Shown: positions 1 through 8,869, counted from the stretch's first letter. The stretch is DNA of 64,000 bases from an uncultured Selenomonadales bacterium (GCA_946408355.1 CAMJRX010000007.1:1-64000); one strand, 5' to 3'. Notes: generated by a model not told the origin, from the sequence alone. Made by a program: numbers and translations.

Positions 1-55
1 TTATTTTTGCAAACTCCTCGCGAATCATTTTTTCCGGCATAAGCAGATATGTCGC
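1..55. repeat. 55-bp direct repeat, copy 1
   Basis: Bases 1-55 and 268-322 read the same by eye. They encode the ImmA-like stretch TYLLMPEKMIREEFAK on the minus strand. The repeat marks a local duplication or recombination junction in a decayed regulator locus. Confidence 0.85.
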
Positions 56-109
56 CGGCGGTTTGCAAAGACATTTTTCAATCCAAAATTTTATTTCTTC
101 TAACGTCAT
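1..109 (-). CDS. Partial ORF sharing its tail with an ImmA-like C-terminus
   Basis: The frame starts at ATG 109 behind a GAGGTG Shine-Dalgarno and runs off the left edge of the window. The first 18 or so residues (MTLEEIKFWIEKC...) are unrecognised. The rest (LLMPEKMIREEF) is the segment that follows the zinc-binding region in ImmA/IrrE-type proteins. The same 55 bp (1-55) recur at 268-322 inside the broken ImmA-like gene next door, so this ORF may be a recombination chimera. Whether it is a working gene cannot be decided because it is cut by the window edge. Confidence 0.4.
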   Translation of the reverse strand, partial: MTLEEIKFWIEKCLCKPPATYLLMPEKMIREEFAKI

Positions 110-151
110 ATTAATCACCTCGTGGGCGATTAGTTACAGATTAAAAATTTT

Positions 152-543
152 TCAGAGCAATCGTAGTTGTCCTGCTTTTTGTTCCAAAAATTCTTCCTTG
201 CCCCGATAAATGTTGCCACCCTTATCAAAATAAATCAGTTTAAGTTCCCGTAGAGAAAACGACGGATTTATTTTTGCAAACTCCTCGCGAATCATTTTTT
301 CCGGCATAAGCAGATATGTCGCGAATATCTGAAGTTAGCATTAAGTTCCTCTGCGCGGGATTCATTTATATAAACTTTTTTCTCCGCGACTTTCAAGCCT
401 GCCAATTCATCATTGCCTAATTCAACGCAATCAGAATCTAAACCAAAATAAAATTCGGCGAGCATTTCTGGTTTAATAGGAGGACTTGAAATTTTTGCCT
501 CGCAAAGAATTTTATTGACTAACAGCTCAATATTTTGGCTCAA
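152..543 (-). pseudogene. ImmA/IrrE-like metallopeptidase remnant
   Basis: Family proteins cleave or antagonise a partner XRE repressor using an HExxH zinc site. Here a TTG start at 543 overlaps the stop of the upstream XRE gene. The N-terminal domain reads normally up to about residue 74 (NANFRYS). The frame then jumps directly to the post-catalytic segment (TYLLMPEKMIREEF, LRELKLIYFDKGG), which is in another frame and ends at TGA 152-154. The segment that should hold HExxH is deleted, so the product cannot be an active peptidase. In the original frame translation stops at 292. The family call rests on domain order and context rather than the missing motif. Confidence 0.6.
268..322. repeat. 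55-bp direct repeat, copy 2
   Basis: Second copy of the repeat at 1-55. It starts at the deletion junction of the ImmA-like remnant, which suggests recombination here created both structures. Confidence 0.85.
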
Positions 544-880
544 ATTTTCTCCTCCGCCTGTTTGATTATTATTTCCAATATACCGCGTTGATTTTTATCA
601 AGTTTTGGGAAGACACGCAGAAAATCTACCGCGAGTTTGTCCTCAACGATTGTATCTTGAAAATTTTGAGGAACTTTTTTCGCCAACAAAATCAATTTTT
701 CAGCGTCGGTCTCCAAAAACATTGCAAGTTTTTTTATCGTCGATTCGGCGGGCGGAGTCCTTTGTCGTTTTCAATTTTGCTTATATACGTAAAATCTACG
801 CCTACTGATTCAACTAGCTCCGATTGAGTAATTTTTTTCTCCTTGCGCAAACTTTTTATTTTTTGTCCGAATGTTTCCAT
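540..880 (-). pseudogene. XRE-family HTH regulator, frameshifted
   Basis: The gene starts at ATG 880 after a GAGGTGAT ribosome site. Residues 1-45 form a typical HTH_3 domain (FGQKIKSLRKEKKITQSEL, then YISKIEND). Near 750-757 the frame shifts: the original frame ends after RPPNRR at TAA 734-736, while another frame continues ESTIKKLAMFLETDAEKLI, the expected end of the domain, to TGA 540-542. The dimerisation half is therefore separated from the DNA-binding half. It pairs with the downstream ImmA-like remnant (4-nt TTGA overlap), an arrangement usual for mobile-element repressors and toxin-antitoxin-like modules. A sequencing error at one base would restore this gene, but not the partner. Confidence 0.7.
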
Positions 881-899
881 TATCAATCACCTCGATATA

Positions 900-928
900 A
901 AGATAATTTGCTTTGATTTATTTGTTAA
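900..928 (-). promoter_or_regulatory. Probable sigma70 promoter of the XRE/ImmA pair
   Basis: On the minus strand TTAACA (923-928) is followed after 17 nt by TATCTT (900-905), 20 nt before the XRE start codon at 880. Confidence 0.45.
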
Positions 929-1003
929 GCTAAAAATATCGCCAAACTTATTGAAATTTTTGGCAAGGCTACCGAATGATTTACGGCGAAAAAAAATTAA
1001 ACG

Positions 1004-1032
1004 TAGCAAACTTTATTTGTGTATGCTATAAT
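1004..1032 (+). promoter_or_regulatory. Extended -10 promoter of the hexokinase gene
   Basis: TATAAT at 1027-1032 is preceded by TGC (extended -10). The -35 region at 1004-1009 is weak. A purine-rich ribosome site (AAGGGGGA) follows before ATG 1074. Confidence 0.5.
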
Positions 1033-1073
1033 CGGCGCGTGGGAAAATTTTTGAGTGTTAAGGGGGAATTTTA

Positions 1074-2378
1074 ATGGCATTCAACGAGGAACAATTCAAG
1101 GAGATTATAGCGGAGTTTACAATCGGCGGCGAACGTTTGCACGAAATCGCAGCGTCTTTCCGTCAAGATTTGCAACTGGGACTGCGCGACGTGGAACTTT
1201 CGTCAATGCGCATGTTGAAATCTTACGTCGGACTGCCCAGCGGCAAAGAGACCGGCGATTATCTTGCTTTGGACTTCGGCGGCACAAATATTCGCGTGTT
1301 CAGGATTCGTTTGGACGGCGGCGGCAAATACGAAATTATTAAGCGCGTCGGACGCCCGCTGATTGTACCTGGCGAATACAACTACATTAGCAAGGACGCA
1401 ACCGCCGAGCAGATGTTTGACTTTATCGCCGAGCTTATTGACGAGGCGATTGACGGCGACCACGAGACTAAATATTATCTTGGTCACACGTTTTCTTTCC
1501 CGTCGACGCAGGATAACATTTACAATGCGCGGCTTATCATTTGGACTAAAGAATTTGCTACGCAGGGCGTCGAGGGCGAAGTTGCCAACGATTTACTTGT
1601 CGAGGCTCTCAAGCGTCGTGGCGCGGGCAATGTTGAACCCGTTGCAGTTCTAAACGATACAGTTGCAGTTTTGTTGAGCGCGGCTTACAAAACGCCCGAC
1701 ACTTTTATTGGCTCAATTTACGCCACTGGTCACAACACTTGCTATCTCGAACCGAGCATTCACGACCCGAACGGCTTCGGCGAGGGAGGCATGATTTTAA
1801 ATCTTGAGTGCGGTAACTTTATGAAACTCATGCCGAATCGTTTTGACCGCGAATACGACGAAGGCTCCGAAAAGCCCGGCGAACAGCGTTTTGAGAAAAT
1901 GGTTTCCGGTCGTTATATGGGCGAACTTTTAGGCATGGCGATTGCTGAACTTTTGGGCGAGAAGGGCAAGAAATACGGCTTAACCTCTGTCGATATGTCG
2001 ATGATGATTCTTGATGAGTCGTCGAATCTTATAAAAGCTAGCGATATTATTATGGCAAAAGTTGGACGCGAACTTGATTATGACGACGTTAAAAAAGTTC
2101 GGGAGCTTGCCTCTGCTATCGTAATTCGTTCAGCAAGATTGGTTGCCGCGTCGTTCGTAGCTATCGTTTGGCAACGCGCCGGCAAAGGCAAGATTGTTCG
2201 TCAGCATGTGGCAGTTGACGGTTCTGTCTACGAGAAAATGCCGCTTGCTAAGGAAAATATCACCAAAGCTTTAAGCGAACTTCTCGGCGAAGACGCAGGG
2301 CAAGTTGATACTATCCTCGACAATGGCGGCTCCGGACTTGGGGCGGCTATTGCGGCGGCTATGGTTAAAAGCAATTAA
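1074..2378 (+). CDS. Hexokinase of the eukaryotic type
   Basis: Phosphorylates glucose or related hexoses with ATP in the cytoplasm, feeding glycolysis. At 434 residues it is close to the single-unit yeast-type hexokinase, not to bacterial Glk or ROK kinases. Motifs in order: LALDFGGTNIRVF (phosphate-1, ~residue 65), HTFSFPST (sugar-binding loop), VAVLNDTVAVLLSAAY with the catalytic Asp, ATGHNTCYLEP, LNLECGNF, FEKMVSGRYMGEL, VDGSVYEKMP and DNGGSGLGAAIAAA (adenosine motif). All match hexokinase_1/hexokinase_2 signatures known mainly from eukaryotes. It stands alone, with its own promoter and a terminator behind it. Sugar specificity cannot be read from sequence. The sucrose PTS/GH32 locus at the other end of the window would release fructose that needs such a kinase, but that link is only inference. 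Confidence 0.92.
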   Translation: MAFNEEQFKEIIAEFTIGGERLHEIAASFRQDLQLGLRDVELSSMRMLKSYVGLPSGKETGDYLALDFGGTNIRVFRIRLDGGGKYEIIKRVGRPLIVPGEYNYISKDATAEQMFDFIAELIDEAIDGDHETKYYLGHTFSFPSTQDNIYNARLIIWTKEFATQGVEGEVANDLLVEALKRRGAGNVEPVAVLNDTVAVLLSAAYKTPDTFIGSIYATGHNTCYLEPSIHDPNGFGEGGMILNLECGNFMKLMPNRFDREYDEGSEKPGEQRFEKMVSGRYMGELLGMAIAELLGEKGKKYGLTSVDMSMMILDESSNLIKASDIIMAKVGRELDYDDVKKVRELASAIVIRSARLVAASFVAIVWQRAGKGKIVRQHVAVDGSVYEKMPLAKENITKALSELLGEDAGQVDTILDNGGSGLGAAIAAAMVKSN

Positions 2379-2398
2379 GAATTAGTAATTAGTAATAA

Positions 2399-2437
2399 AA
2401 AAAGAGCCGGTAATTTTTTATCGGCTCAATTTTTTTA
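2399..2437. terminator. Bidirectional intrinsic terminator
   Basis: GAGCCG (2404-2409) pairs with CGGCTC (2422-2427). The stem is flanked by an A-run on the left and a T-run on the right, so it can end both the hexokinase (+) and the DUF2156 gene (-). Confidence 0.75.
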
Positions 2438-3331
2438 TGCAAGCGTCGCGTTAAATTTCTCTATCATTTTAATTGGGCGATAAGATTTTTTAGCTTTGCG
2501 CAAGCCCTCAATGCCCATGTCCTCTTCGCGATTAATATAAATCATGTCCGACCACTCATGCTCAACGAAATTTTGATTAATCGCCGCGTAAATCCCGCGA
2601 ATATTTTGGTCAGCTTTCTCGACGTGAATAACAGCCGTGTCGGAATTTAATTTTTCGCCGAACGTGAACGCTACAACTTTTCCGTCAAGCAAAATCGCGC
2701 CGCCCTTGAGCTTAAACTTGTCGAAGTGGTCAAAAATCTCGTGAATCGCGGCTTGTTCGTAACAAATGAACGGATTGTCGGGATTTGCGCGTTTGTGCCG
2801 TTCCAACCAAATATTTAATTCCTCGCGACATTTCGGAATAATTTCTTCGGTTATCGTCAGATATTTTGCGTTCGGATATTCTTTGCGGAAGGCGTTGAGA
2901 TGATTTTTTTTGCCGTGAAATTTTCTGCCCGATAAATTTATCAAATCCTGCGTGAGGTAAACGTAATCGAAGCGGTCGCGCTCGGCGGTAATGTTAAATT
3001 TCGCATGAGGATAACGCGCCAACTCGTCGGCAAATATTTTCTCGACGGCGACAAACCTAAATTTTTTATCGCCGCAATTTTCTTCTACAACGCGCAAAAT
3101 TTTGGTTATCGCGTCCTGCATTTTCTCCTGCTCACAGATGGGTTGCCACGCCGCGAAATATTCTTCGTTGAAAGAAAAAATATAAAGTACGTCGTCTTCT
3201 ATTGCCCAGCGATAATCGCGCATCTTGCGCCACATAAAAAAATTAGTGAACGTATACCCCGAATTTTCGTAGTAACGCAACCTGAAAAATTTATCGAACG
3301 TCGGCTTATCTGTGCAAGTCAGTTTCTGCAA
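2435..3331 (-). CDS. DUF2156 / LPG-synthase-C-like protein
   Basis: A 298-residue GNAT-like protein resembling the C-terminal transferase domain of aminoacyl-phosphatidylglycerol synthases (DUF2156). Recognisable segments are YTFTNFFMWRKM near the N-terminus, the central LINLSGRKFHGKKNHLNAF and the C-terminal INREEDMGIEGLRKAK. There are no membrane segments, so a free-standing cytoplasmic acyl- or aminoacyl-transferase is plausible. The substrate is unknown. The apparent start is TTG at 3331 with an AGGAG about 15 nt upstream, which is longer than ideal. A decayed relative lies at 31764-32426. Confidence 0.75.
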   Translation of the reverse strand: MQKLTCTDKPTFDKFFRLRYYENSGYTFTNFFMWRKMRDYRWAIEDDVLYIFSFNEEYFAAWQPICEQEKMQDAITKILRVVEENCGDKKFRFVAVEKIFADELARYPHAKFNITAERDRFDYVYLTQDLINLSGRKFHGKKNHLNAFRKEYPNAKYLTITEEIIPKCREELNIWLERHKRANPDNPFICYEQAAIHEIFDHFDKFKLKGGAILLDGKVVAFTFGEKLNSDTAVIHVEKADQNIRGIYAAINQNFVEHEWSDMIYINREEDMGIEGLRKAKKSYRPIKMIEKFNATLA

Positions 3332-3424
3332 ATTAATAACGATCAGCTCCTAAAAATATTTAAGTTAACAATGCGCGGCGATTACGCTCGAATTTTTAAA
3401 CGGTTCGTCGCGACCGCTGTTCTC

Positions 3425-3441
3425 CCGCTTTTAAAGCGGGT
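3425..3441. repeat. Palindrome overlapping a stop codon
   Basis: CCCGCTTTTAAAGCGGG overlaps the stop of the Cys-rich gene at 3431. It has no T-run, so it may act as an RNA 3' end stabiliser rather than a terminator. A similar GCCGC/GCGGC hairpin occurs at 40556-40572. Confidence 0.5.
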
Positions 3442-4159
3442 CAGCTCCCTCGAATAACAGTTCGGCAAGGTGATAAACCTTTGCGCCGCCTAATTTTAAA
3501 CCTCGAATGCAATAATGACAATACGCTACAATTTTTTCCGTTTGAATTTGTGAGCAATGCTCTTGCATGAGCGATTTTTTTTGTTCGGGCGTGTGTTCTT
3601 GGAATAAACCTTGTGCACCGTATAAAAATCTTTTCGGAGCAAGTTTTGGATTGCGTGGCGGTTGTGGTTGATAAAGTGAATAGCCGCAAAACTTTGTTCG
3701 CTCGTGATTTTCGGGCAATTCTACGATTTTAAAGTTCATGCGCCGCAAAAGTTCTCGAACAGCTTCTTGCTCTGCGAAATTTTCTTTTTGCCGCCAACAA
3801 TCTTGAATCGTTATCGCCTCGCCGCCAAAATCCGCATAAGAAAAACTTTTATCGTCCCAAATAAATTCCCACAGCGATTTACGCAAAATTTCGGGGTGTC
3901 GTTCCTCGAAAATCGCCGCGCAGTTGTGACAAAGCGAAATCATCTCCGAACCAGCCGGAAATTTTTCAAAGTGTTTAATCGCTCGCCATTCGTCGCGATA
4001 AATTTCGGGCATACGCTGTTCAAACTCTGCGACTTTGTACTTGTCGACGCAACAACGGATTATCGGAACGGACTTTTTGCGCACATAATCACAGATTTTC
4101 TTGCTAAGCGCGGGATATTCTTCCGTAAAAACGCAACTCGCCACATAAAATTTATCCAA
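3431..4159 (-). CDS. Cys-rich protein, HdrB/CCG-domain-like
   Basis: About 242 residues. It starts at TTG 4159, chosen because GGAG lies 9 nt upstream inside the end of purL, giving an 8-nt overlap and translational coupling. Cysteines are arranged as SCVF, IRCCVDKYK, SLCHNCAA, IQDCWR, FCGYSL and AYCHYCIRGL, with a terminal GGAKVYHLAELLF. This pattern resembles the CCG-type cysteine-rich domain that binds noncubane Fe-S clusters in HdrB-like proteins. Function and partners are unknown; the overlap with purL links expression, not necessarily pathway. An upstream-extended start inside purL is possible but has no support. Confidence 0.55.
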   Translation of the reverse strand: MDKFYVASCVFTEEYPALSKKICDYVRKKSVPIIRCCVDKYKVAEFEQRMPEIYRDEWRAIKHFEKFPAGSEMISLCHNCAAIFEERHPEILRKSLWEFIWDDKSFSYADFGGEAITIQDCWRQKENFAEQEAVRELLRRMNFKIVELPENHERTKFCGYSLYQPQPPRNPKLAPKRFLYGAQGLFQEHTPEQKKSLMQEHCSQIQTEKIVAYCHYCIRGLKLGGAKVYHLAELLFEGADPL

Positions 4160-7100
4160 AATATTCAACTCCTGCCTCGAAAAGTTTCTGGTCTTTGTCG
4201 CCGTAAATATTTTTTGCAACGTATTCGCCGATTCGTTCGGAATGACCCATTTTACCGAAAATTTTTCCCCTCGCGTCGGTAATGCCTTCAATCGCCCATG
4301 CTGAACCGTTCGGATTAAAAGGTAATTCGTTCGTTGGCTCGTTTTTATCGTCAACATATTGCGTCGCTATTTGTCCGTTATCGGAAAGTTTTTTCAACCA
4401 AGCGTCGCTGGCAACAAAACGCCCCTCGCCGTGTGAAACTGGGATAGAATGCACGTCGCCAACTTTACTTTTTGACAACCAAATAGATAAATTGCTAGTT
4501 ACTCGCGTGCGAACGTATTGGCTGACGTGTCGACCTAATGAATTGTGCGTTAATGTCGGCGAGTCCTCTTCAAGCTCGCGAATTTCACCGTAAGGCAACA
4601 ATCCTAGCTTAATCAACGCTTGAAAGCCGTTACATATACCCAAAATTAATCCGTCACGCTCTTTTAAAAGTTTCATGACCTCTGTAGCGATTTTCGGATT
4701 TCTGAACGTCGCCGCAATAAATTTTCCGGAACCGTCCGGCTCGTCGCCGCCGCTAAAACCGCCAGGAATCATAATTATCTGCGCAGCACGGATTTTTTTT
4801 GCCATTTCAGCGATACTTTCCTCTACGGCTTGAGGCGTTAAGTTGCGAACGATAAAAATTTCGGGAATGCCGCCCGCTTTACTCCAAACTTTTGCGCTGT
4901 CGTATTCGCAATTCGTGCCGGGAAATACCGGAATAAAAATTCGCGGTTTTGCGATTTTAGCTGATAGCTTATAGCTGTTAACTGTTAGATTTTTAGTCTC
5001 GTTAGGAATTTTTTGTGCGGAAGTTTTAGTTTTTGTCGGGAAAATTTTCTCCAATGGCTCGGTAAGAACTTTTTTAATATCGTCGAGAGAAATTTTTTCA
5101 TCAGCGTAGATTATTATCGGTTCGGTAATGGTTTCGCCCAAAAGTTTGAAGTCAAGCTCTTCCGTCGCCTCAACGATAAGACTGCCGTAATTAATTCCTA
5201 ATTCGTCATTCCTAATTCCTAATTGCCGAAAGCCAATGTCGTTGCCAATCGCCATTTTAGCAATCGCCGCAGAAATTCCGCCCGCTTGCACACTTATCGC
5301 AGAAATTATTTTCCCCGCGCAGATTAATTCATGAACTTTAGCGAAATTTTTCTTGAGCACGTCAAAATCTGGTACGCCATCTTTATCTCGCGGACATTCG
5401 ACCAGATAAACTTTATTTCCAGCCGCTTTAAATTCGGGCGATATAACTTTTGCCGCGTCAACGACTGCAACCGCAAAACTTACAAGCGTTGGAGGCACAT
5501 GAATATTTTCAAACGTCCCGCTCATAGAATCTTTACCTCCGATAGCCGCAACTCCAAAATTTTTCTGCGCGATAAATGCTCCGAGCAATGCCGCCAAAGG
5601 TTTGCCCCATTTTTCAGGATTGTCGCCCAGTTTCTCGAAATATTCTTGGAACGTCAGATAAGCTTTGGAATAATCCGCGCCAATCGCAACTAATTTTGCC
5701 AGCGAACTCGTTACCGCGTCAATCGCTCCATGAAACGGACTACGCTCCGAAATTTCCGCGTCAAAACCGAATGTCATAGCCGTTGACGTAGAAGTTTCGC
5801 CCTCGCAAGGAATTTTTGCAACCATACCTTCAGCAGGCGTTAACTGATTTTTTCCTCCGAACGGCATTAAAACAGTTGCCGCTCCGATTGTCGAATCAAA
5901 TCGCTCAACTAAGCCTTTTTGAAGACAAATATTTAATCCGCGCAGATTTTCTAACCACGAAACTTTTTTAGACGTAGAAATTTTTTTGGGAACGGAAATT
6001 TTAGCCGTAATATGACGTTTAACGCCGTTGGTATCGAAAAATTTGCGGCTAATGCTAACAATTTCCTTGCCGCGCCAATTCATAACCATGCGCCCACTAT
6101 CTGTAACTTCTGCGACTTCATAAGCCTCTAAATTTTCCGCATCGGCTAGCGCAATAAATTTTTCCACGTCATTTTTATCCAAAACAACAGCCATACGCTC
6201 CTGCGATTCGCTGATTGCAAGTTCGGTACCGTCGAGACCGTCATATTTTTTGCGCACGGCGTCCAAATTTATATTCAAACCCGTCGCAAGCTCGCCGACT
6301 GCAACCGCAACGCCACCTGCGCCAAAATCATTGCAACGCTTAATCAATTTCGCCGCGTCCGGATTTCTGAACAGTCTTTGAATTTTACGTTCAGTTGGAG
6401 GATTACCTTTTTGCACTTCTGCGCCGCTTTTCGTTAATGATTCGGACGTATGAACTTTGCTTGAGCCAGTCGCACCGCCAATTCCGTCGCGTCCTGTGCG
6501 TCCACCGAGTAAAATCACTTTATCGCCAGCAATCGGACGACTTCTTACGACATTTTCAGCAGGAGCCGCCGCAATCACCGCGCCAATTTCCATACGCTTT
6601 GCAAGATAACCTTCGTGATAAATTTCGTGCACTTGTCCAGTCGCCAAACCAATTTGATTGCCGTATGAACTGTAGCCTTGCGCCGCGCCGCGAATAATTT
6701 TTTTCTGCGGAAGTTTACCTGGCAACGTTTCAGCGAATTTTTTATTAGGATTAGCGGCACCCGTCACGCGCATTGCTTGATAAACGTAACTGCGCCCGCT
6801 CAACGGGTCGCGAATTGCTCCGCCTAAACACGTCGCCGCGCCGCCAAATGGTTCAATTTCCGTTGGATGATTATGCGTCTCGTTTTTGAACATTACCAGC
6901 CAATCTTCGTCGTGCCCGTCAATCGTCGCCGTAATTTTTATACTGCAAGCGTTAATTTCCTCTGAAACGTCCAAATTCGTAGGCTTAACGATTTTCGCGC
7001 CGATTGTCCCCAAATCCATTAACGAAATATCTTTTGCGGGATTATGAACGGCAAGATACTCTTTAAAAGCGCGTTGAATAACATCGGATTCAATTTCAAC

Positions 7101-7805
7101 GCTGTCAATCGCAGTCGTGAACGTCGTATGTCGGCAATGGTCGCTCCAATATGTATCAATAACTTTTAATTCGGTAATCGTCGGAGGTCTTTGCTCTATA
7201 TCGCGGAAATATTTTTGGCAGAATTTCAAATCGTCGAGATTCATAGCTAAGCTACGCAGATTTAAGAAATTTTTAAGTTCAGCGTCGTTAAGGTTGTTAA
7301 AATTATTTAAAATCTCAACGTCGGGTGGAGTTTCTGTGGAAATTTTTAACGTCTTAGGCAAATCAAAACTTGCCTCGCGTGATTCAATGGCGTTTATCGA
7401 GTATGATTTAATTTTAGCGAAGTCATCAGCAGAAATATCGCCGATAAGCGAAATAATCCGCGCAGAATGAATAATCGGAAGTTCTTTACCGGTGATAAGC
7501 TGAACACATTGCGCGGCGGAGTCGGCTCTTTGGTCGAATTGTCCTGGCAAATATTCAATCGCGAAAGTTTTAGTTAAATCAATATCGGCAGGCAACTCGT
7601 AATAAAAATTATCAACATTTGGCTCACGAAAAACAATATCACGTACGCGCAAAAAATCTTCGTCGCTCAAATCTTCGACATCATAGCGCACGAAAAGCCT
7701 CAAACCGTCAATTTTAATGTCAAGCGTCTCTTTGAAGTCATCAAGCAAATGTTTAGCCGGCACATCAAATCCTTTGCGCTTTTCAACGTAAATTCTTTTA
7801 ATCAT
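4152..7805 (-). CDS. purL: Phosphoribosylformylglycinamidine synthase
   Basis: Converts FGAR plus glutamine and ATP to FGAM in purine synthesis. The 1,217-residue single chain joins the synthetase and the glutaminase, the long form found in Clostridia and Negativicutes. N-terminal FGAR-AT linker region (residues ~1-210), then ATP-binding halves with THNHPTEIEPFGGAATC and LGGAIRDPLSGR (~310-340) and FGGKNQLTPAEGM. The C-terminal glutaminase (~950-1217) shows FPGTNCEYDSAK, GGFSGGDEPDGSG, the nucleophile loop LGICNGFQALIKLG and HGEGRF. Start ATG 7805 follows a GGAGG site. A truncated copy of its first ~75 codons sits at 32779-33008. I saw no purine riboswitch in the 250-bp leader. Confidence 0.97.
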   Translation of the reverse strand: MIKRIYVEKRKGFDVPAKHLLDDFKETLDIKIDGLRLFVRYDVEDLSDEDFLRVRDIVFREPNVDNFYYELPADIDLTKTFAIEYLPGQFDQRADSAAQCVQLITGKELPIIHSARIISLIGDISADDFAKIKSYSINAIESREASFDLPKTLKISTETPPDVEILNNFNNLNDAELKNFLNLRSLAMNLDDLKFCQKYFRDIEQRPPTITELKVIDTYWSDHCRHTTFTTAIDSVEIESDVIQRAFKEYLAVHNPAKDISLMDLGTIGAKIVKPTNLDVSEEINACSIKITATIDGHDEDWLVMFKNETHNHPTEIEPFGGAATCLGGAIRDPLSGRSYVYQAMRVTGAANPNKKFAETLPGKLPQKKIIRGAAQGYSSYGNQIGLATGQVHEIYHEGYLAKRMEIGAVIAAAPAENVVRSRPIAGDKVILLGGRTGRDGIGGATGSSKVHTSESLTKSGAEVQKGNPPTERKIQRLFRNPDAAKLIKRCNDFGAGGVAVAVGELATGLNINLDAVRKKYDGLDGTELAISESQERMAVVLDKNDVEKFIALADAENLEAYEVAEVTDSGRMVMNWRGKEIVSISRKFFDTNGVKRHITAKISVPKKISTSKKVSWLENLRGLNICLQKGLVERFDSTIGAATVLMPFGGKNQLTPAEGMVAKIPCEGETSTSTAMTFGFDAEISERSPFHGAIDAVTSSLAKLVAIGADYSKAYLTFQEYFEKLGDNPEKWGKPLAALLGAFIAQKNFGVAAIGGKDSMSGTFENIHVPPTLVSFAVAVVDAAKVISPEFKAAGNKVYLVECPRDKDGVPDFDVLKKNFAKVHELICAGKIISAISVQAGGISAAIAKMAIGNDIGFRQLGIRNDELGINYGSLIVEATEELDFKLLGETITEPIIIYADEKISLDDIKKVLTEPLEKIFPTKTKTSAQKIPNETKNLTVNSYKLSAKIAKPRIFIPVFPGTNCEYDSAKVWSKAGGIPEIFIVRNLTPQAVEESIAEMAKKIRAAQIIMIPGGFSGGDEPDGSGKFIAATFRNPKIATEVMKLLKERDGLILGICNGFQALIKLGLLPYGEIRELEEDSPTLTHNSLGRHVSQYVRTRVTSNLSIWLSKSKVGDVHSIPVSHGEGRFVASDAWLKKLSDNGQIATQYVDDKNEPTNELPFNPNGSAWAIEGITDARGKIFGKMGHSERIGEYVAKNIYGDKDQKLFEAGVEYFG

Positions 7806-8006
7806 AGCAACCTCCTAAGCAATTTTTAATAATTTTATCACAGCGAGCGTAAATAAAAAAGGGCGATGTTTTTAGGGTCTATTGGTAACCTTAAGTAAAA
7901 GAAAAACATAAGCAAAGATAAAATGAATTTAAAAGAAAGGAAGTGAAAGACACGTTTCCTATTTTTCAATGCGCCAGTTCTGACGATTAAAAATAAATAA
8001 AGCGTC
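7806..8006. other. Intergenic region between purL and proB
   Basis: Holds the purL ribosome site and, at about 7936-7990, a 15-codon frame (GTG with AAGGAA upstream) that stops quickly. The stretch TTGGTAA...AAAATGAATTT loosely resembles the left end of the IS5-type element at 38508, but I could not establish an element. No aptamer-like structure was recognised. Confidence 0.3.
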
Positions 8007-8035
8007 TTGCACAAATCACTAAATGAATTTATAAT
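8007..8035 (+). promoter_or_regulatory. Sigma70 promoter of the proB operon
   Basis: TTGCAC (8007-8012), 17-nt spacer, TATAAT (8030-8035). It sits 24 nt before the proB start and probably drives the whole compact + strand run to 20239. Confidence 0.75.
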
Positions 8036-8059
8036 GAAAACAAAAAGGACGTGATTGAC

Positions 8060-8869
8060 ATGGGCACGGCAAGAGAAAGTTTAAAATCTGCGCGGCGAAT
8101 CGTCATAAAAGTCGGAACGAGTACGCTGGCGCATTCTGATACGGGAAAATTGAATTTGTACAGAATTGAACATTTGATTCGCGAGATAGCTGACTTACAC
8201 AACGCGGGTAAGGAAATAATTTTCGTGAGTTCGGGCGCAATCGCGGCGGGCATGAATAAACTTGGTATAAAAATTAAACCGCAGACAATCCCCGAAAATC
8301 AAGCGTTGGCGGCAGTCGGGCAAGGCGTCTTAATGCATATCTACGAAAAATTTTTTGCAGAATACGGACAAACTATAGGGCAAATTCTTTTAACTAAAGA
8401 AAACGCCGTTGACGAACACGCCCGCGAAAATTCCAAAAACTCCTTCCAAGCAATTCTCGCTATGGGCGCAATTCCCGTCGTTAACGAAAATGATGCGGTC
8501 GGCGTTGACGAAATTAGAATCGGCGATAACGATAACCTTTCCGCAATCGTCGCCGCAATGATTGACGCTGAAGTTTTAATTATCCTTAGCGATATTGACG
8601 GGCTTTACGACGGCAATCCGAAACTTGATAAATCTGCGCGGCTAATCGACGAGGTAGCAGAAATTAATTCCGATATTGAACGAATAGCCGGCGGCGCAGG
8701 GACTAAACTCGGTACGGGTGGCATGTTTACAAAAATTCAAGCCGCGAAGTTCGCAACTGCAAACGGCGTGACAATGTTAATCGTCAACGGCTCAACGAAC
8801 GGAAATTTGCGGCGAGCTTTGAACGGCGAATCAGTCGGGACAATTTTCCCAAGGAGGGAATCAACATGA
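8060..8869 (+). CDS. proB: Glutamate 5-kinase, PUA-less
   Basis: First step of proline synthesis: ATP-dependent phosphorylation of glutamate. The amino acid kinase fold is complete in 269 residues: IVIKVGTSTLA (P-site), FVSSGAIAAGM, AIPVVNENDAV, IGDNDNLSAIVA, LSDIDGLYDGNP and KLGTGGMFTKIQAA. The C-terminal PUA domain of the ~370-residue family form is missing; the gene stops at about residue 267 without sign of truncation, so this looks like a natural short form. ATG 8060 is preferred over GTG 8051 because AGGA is 10 nt upstream. Its stop overlaps the next small ORF (ATGA). proA lies 3.2 kb downstream in the same run. Confidence 0.93.
   Translation: MGTARESLKSARRIVIKVGTSTLAHSDTGKLNLYRIEHLIREIADLHNAGKEIIFVSSGAIAAGMNKLGIKIKPQTIPENQALAAVGQGVLMHIYEKFFAEYGQTIGQILLTKENAVDEHARENSKNSFQAILAMGAIPVVNENDAVGVDEIRIGDNDNLSAIVAAMIDAEVLIILSDIDGLYDGNPKLDKSARLIDEVAEINSDIERIAGGAGTKLGTGGMFTKIQAAKFATANGVTMLIVNGSTNGNLRRALNGESVGTIFPRREST

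Noticed and set aside
7860-7990. Second IS left end upstream of proB
   Set aside because: Only loose similarity to the IS5-type end and no matching right end or transposase.
7806-8006. Purine or other riboswitch before purL or proB
   Set aside because: No conserved aptamer core or alternative terminator recognised.
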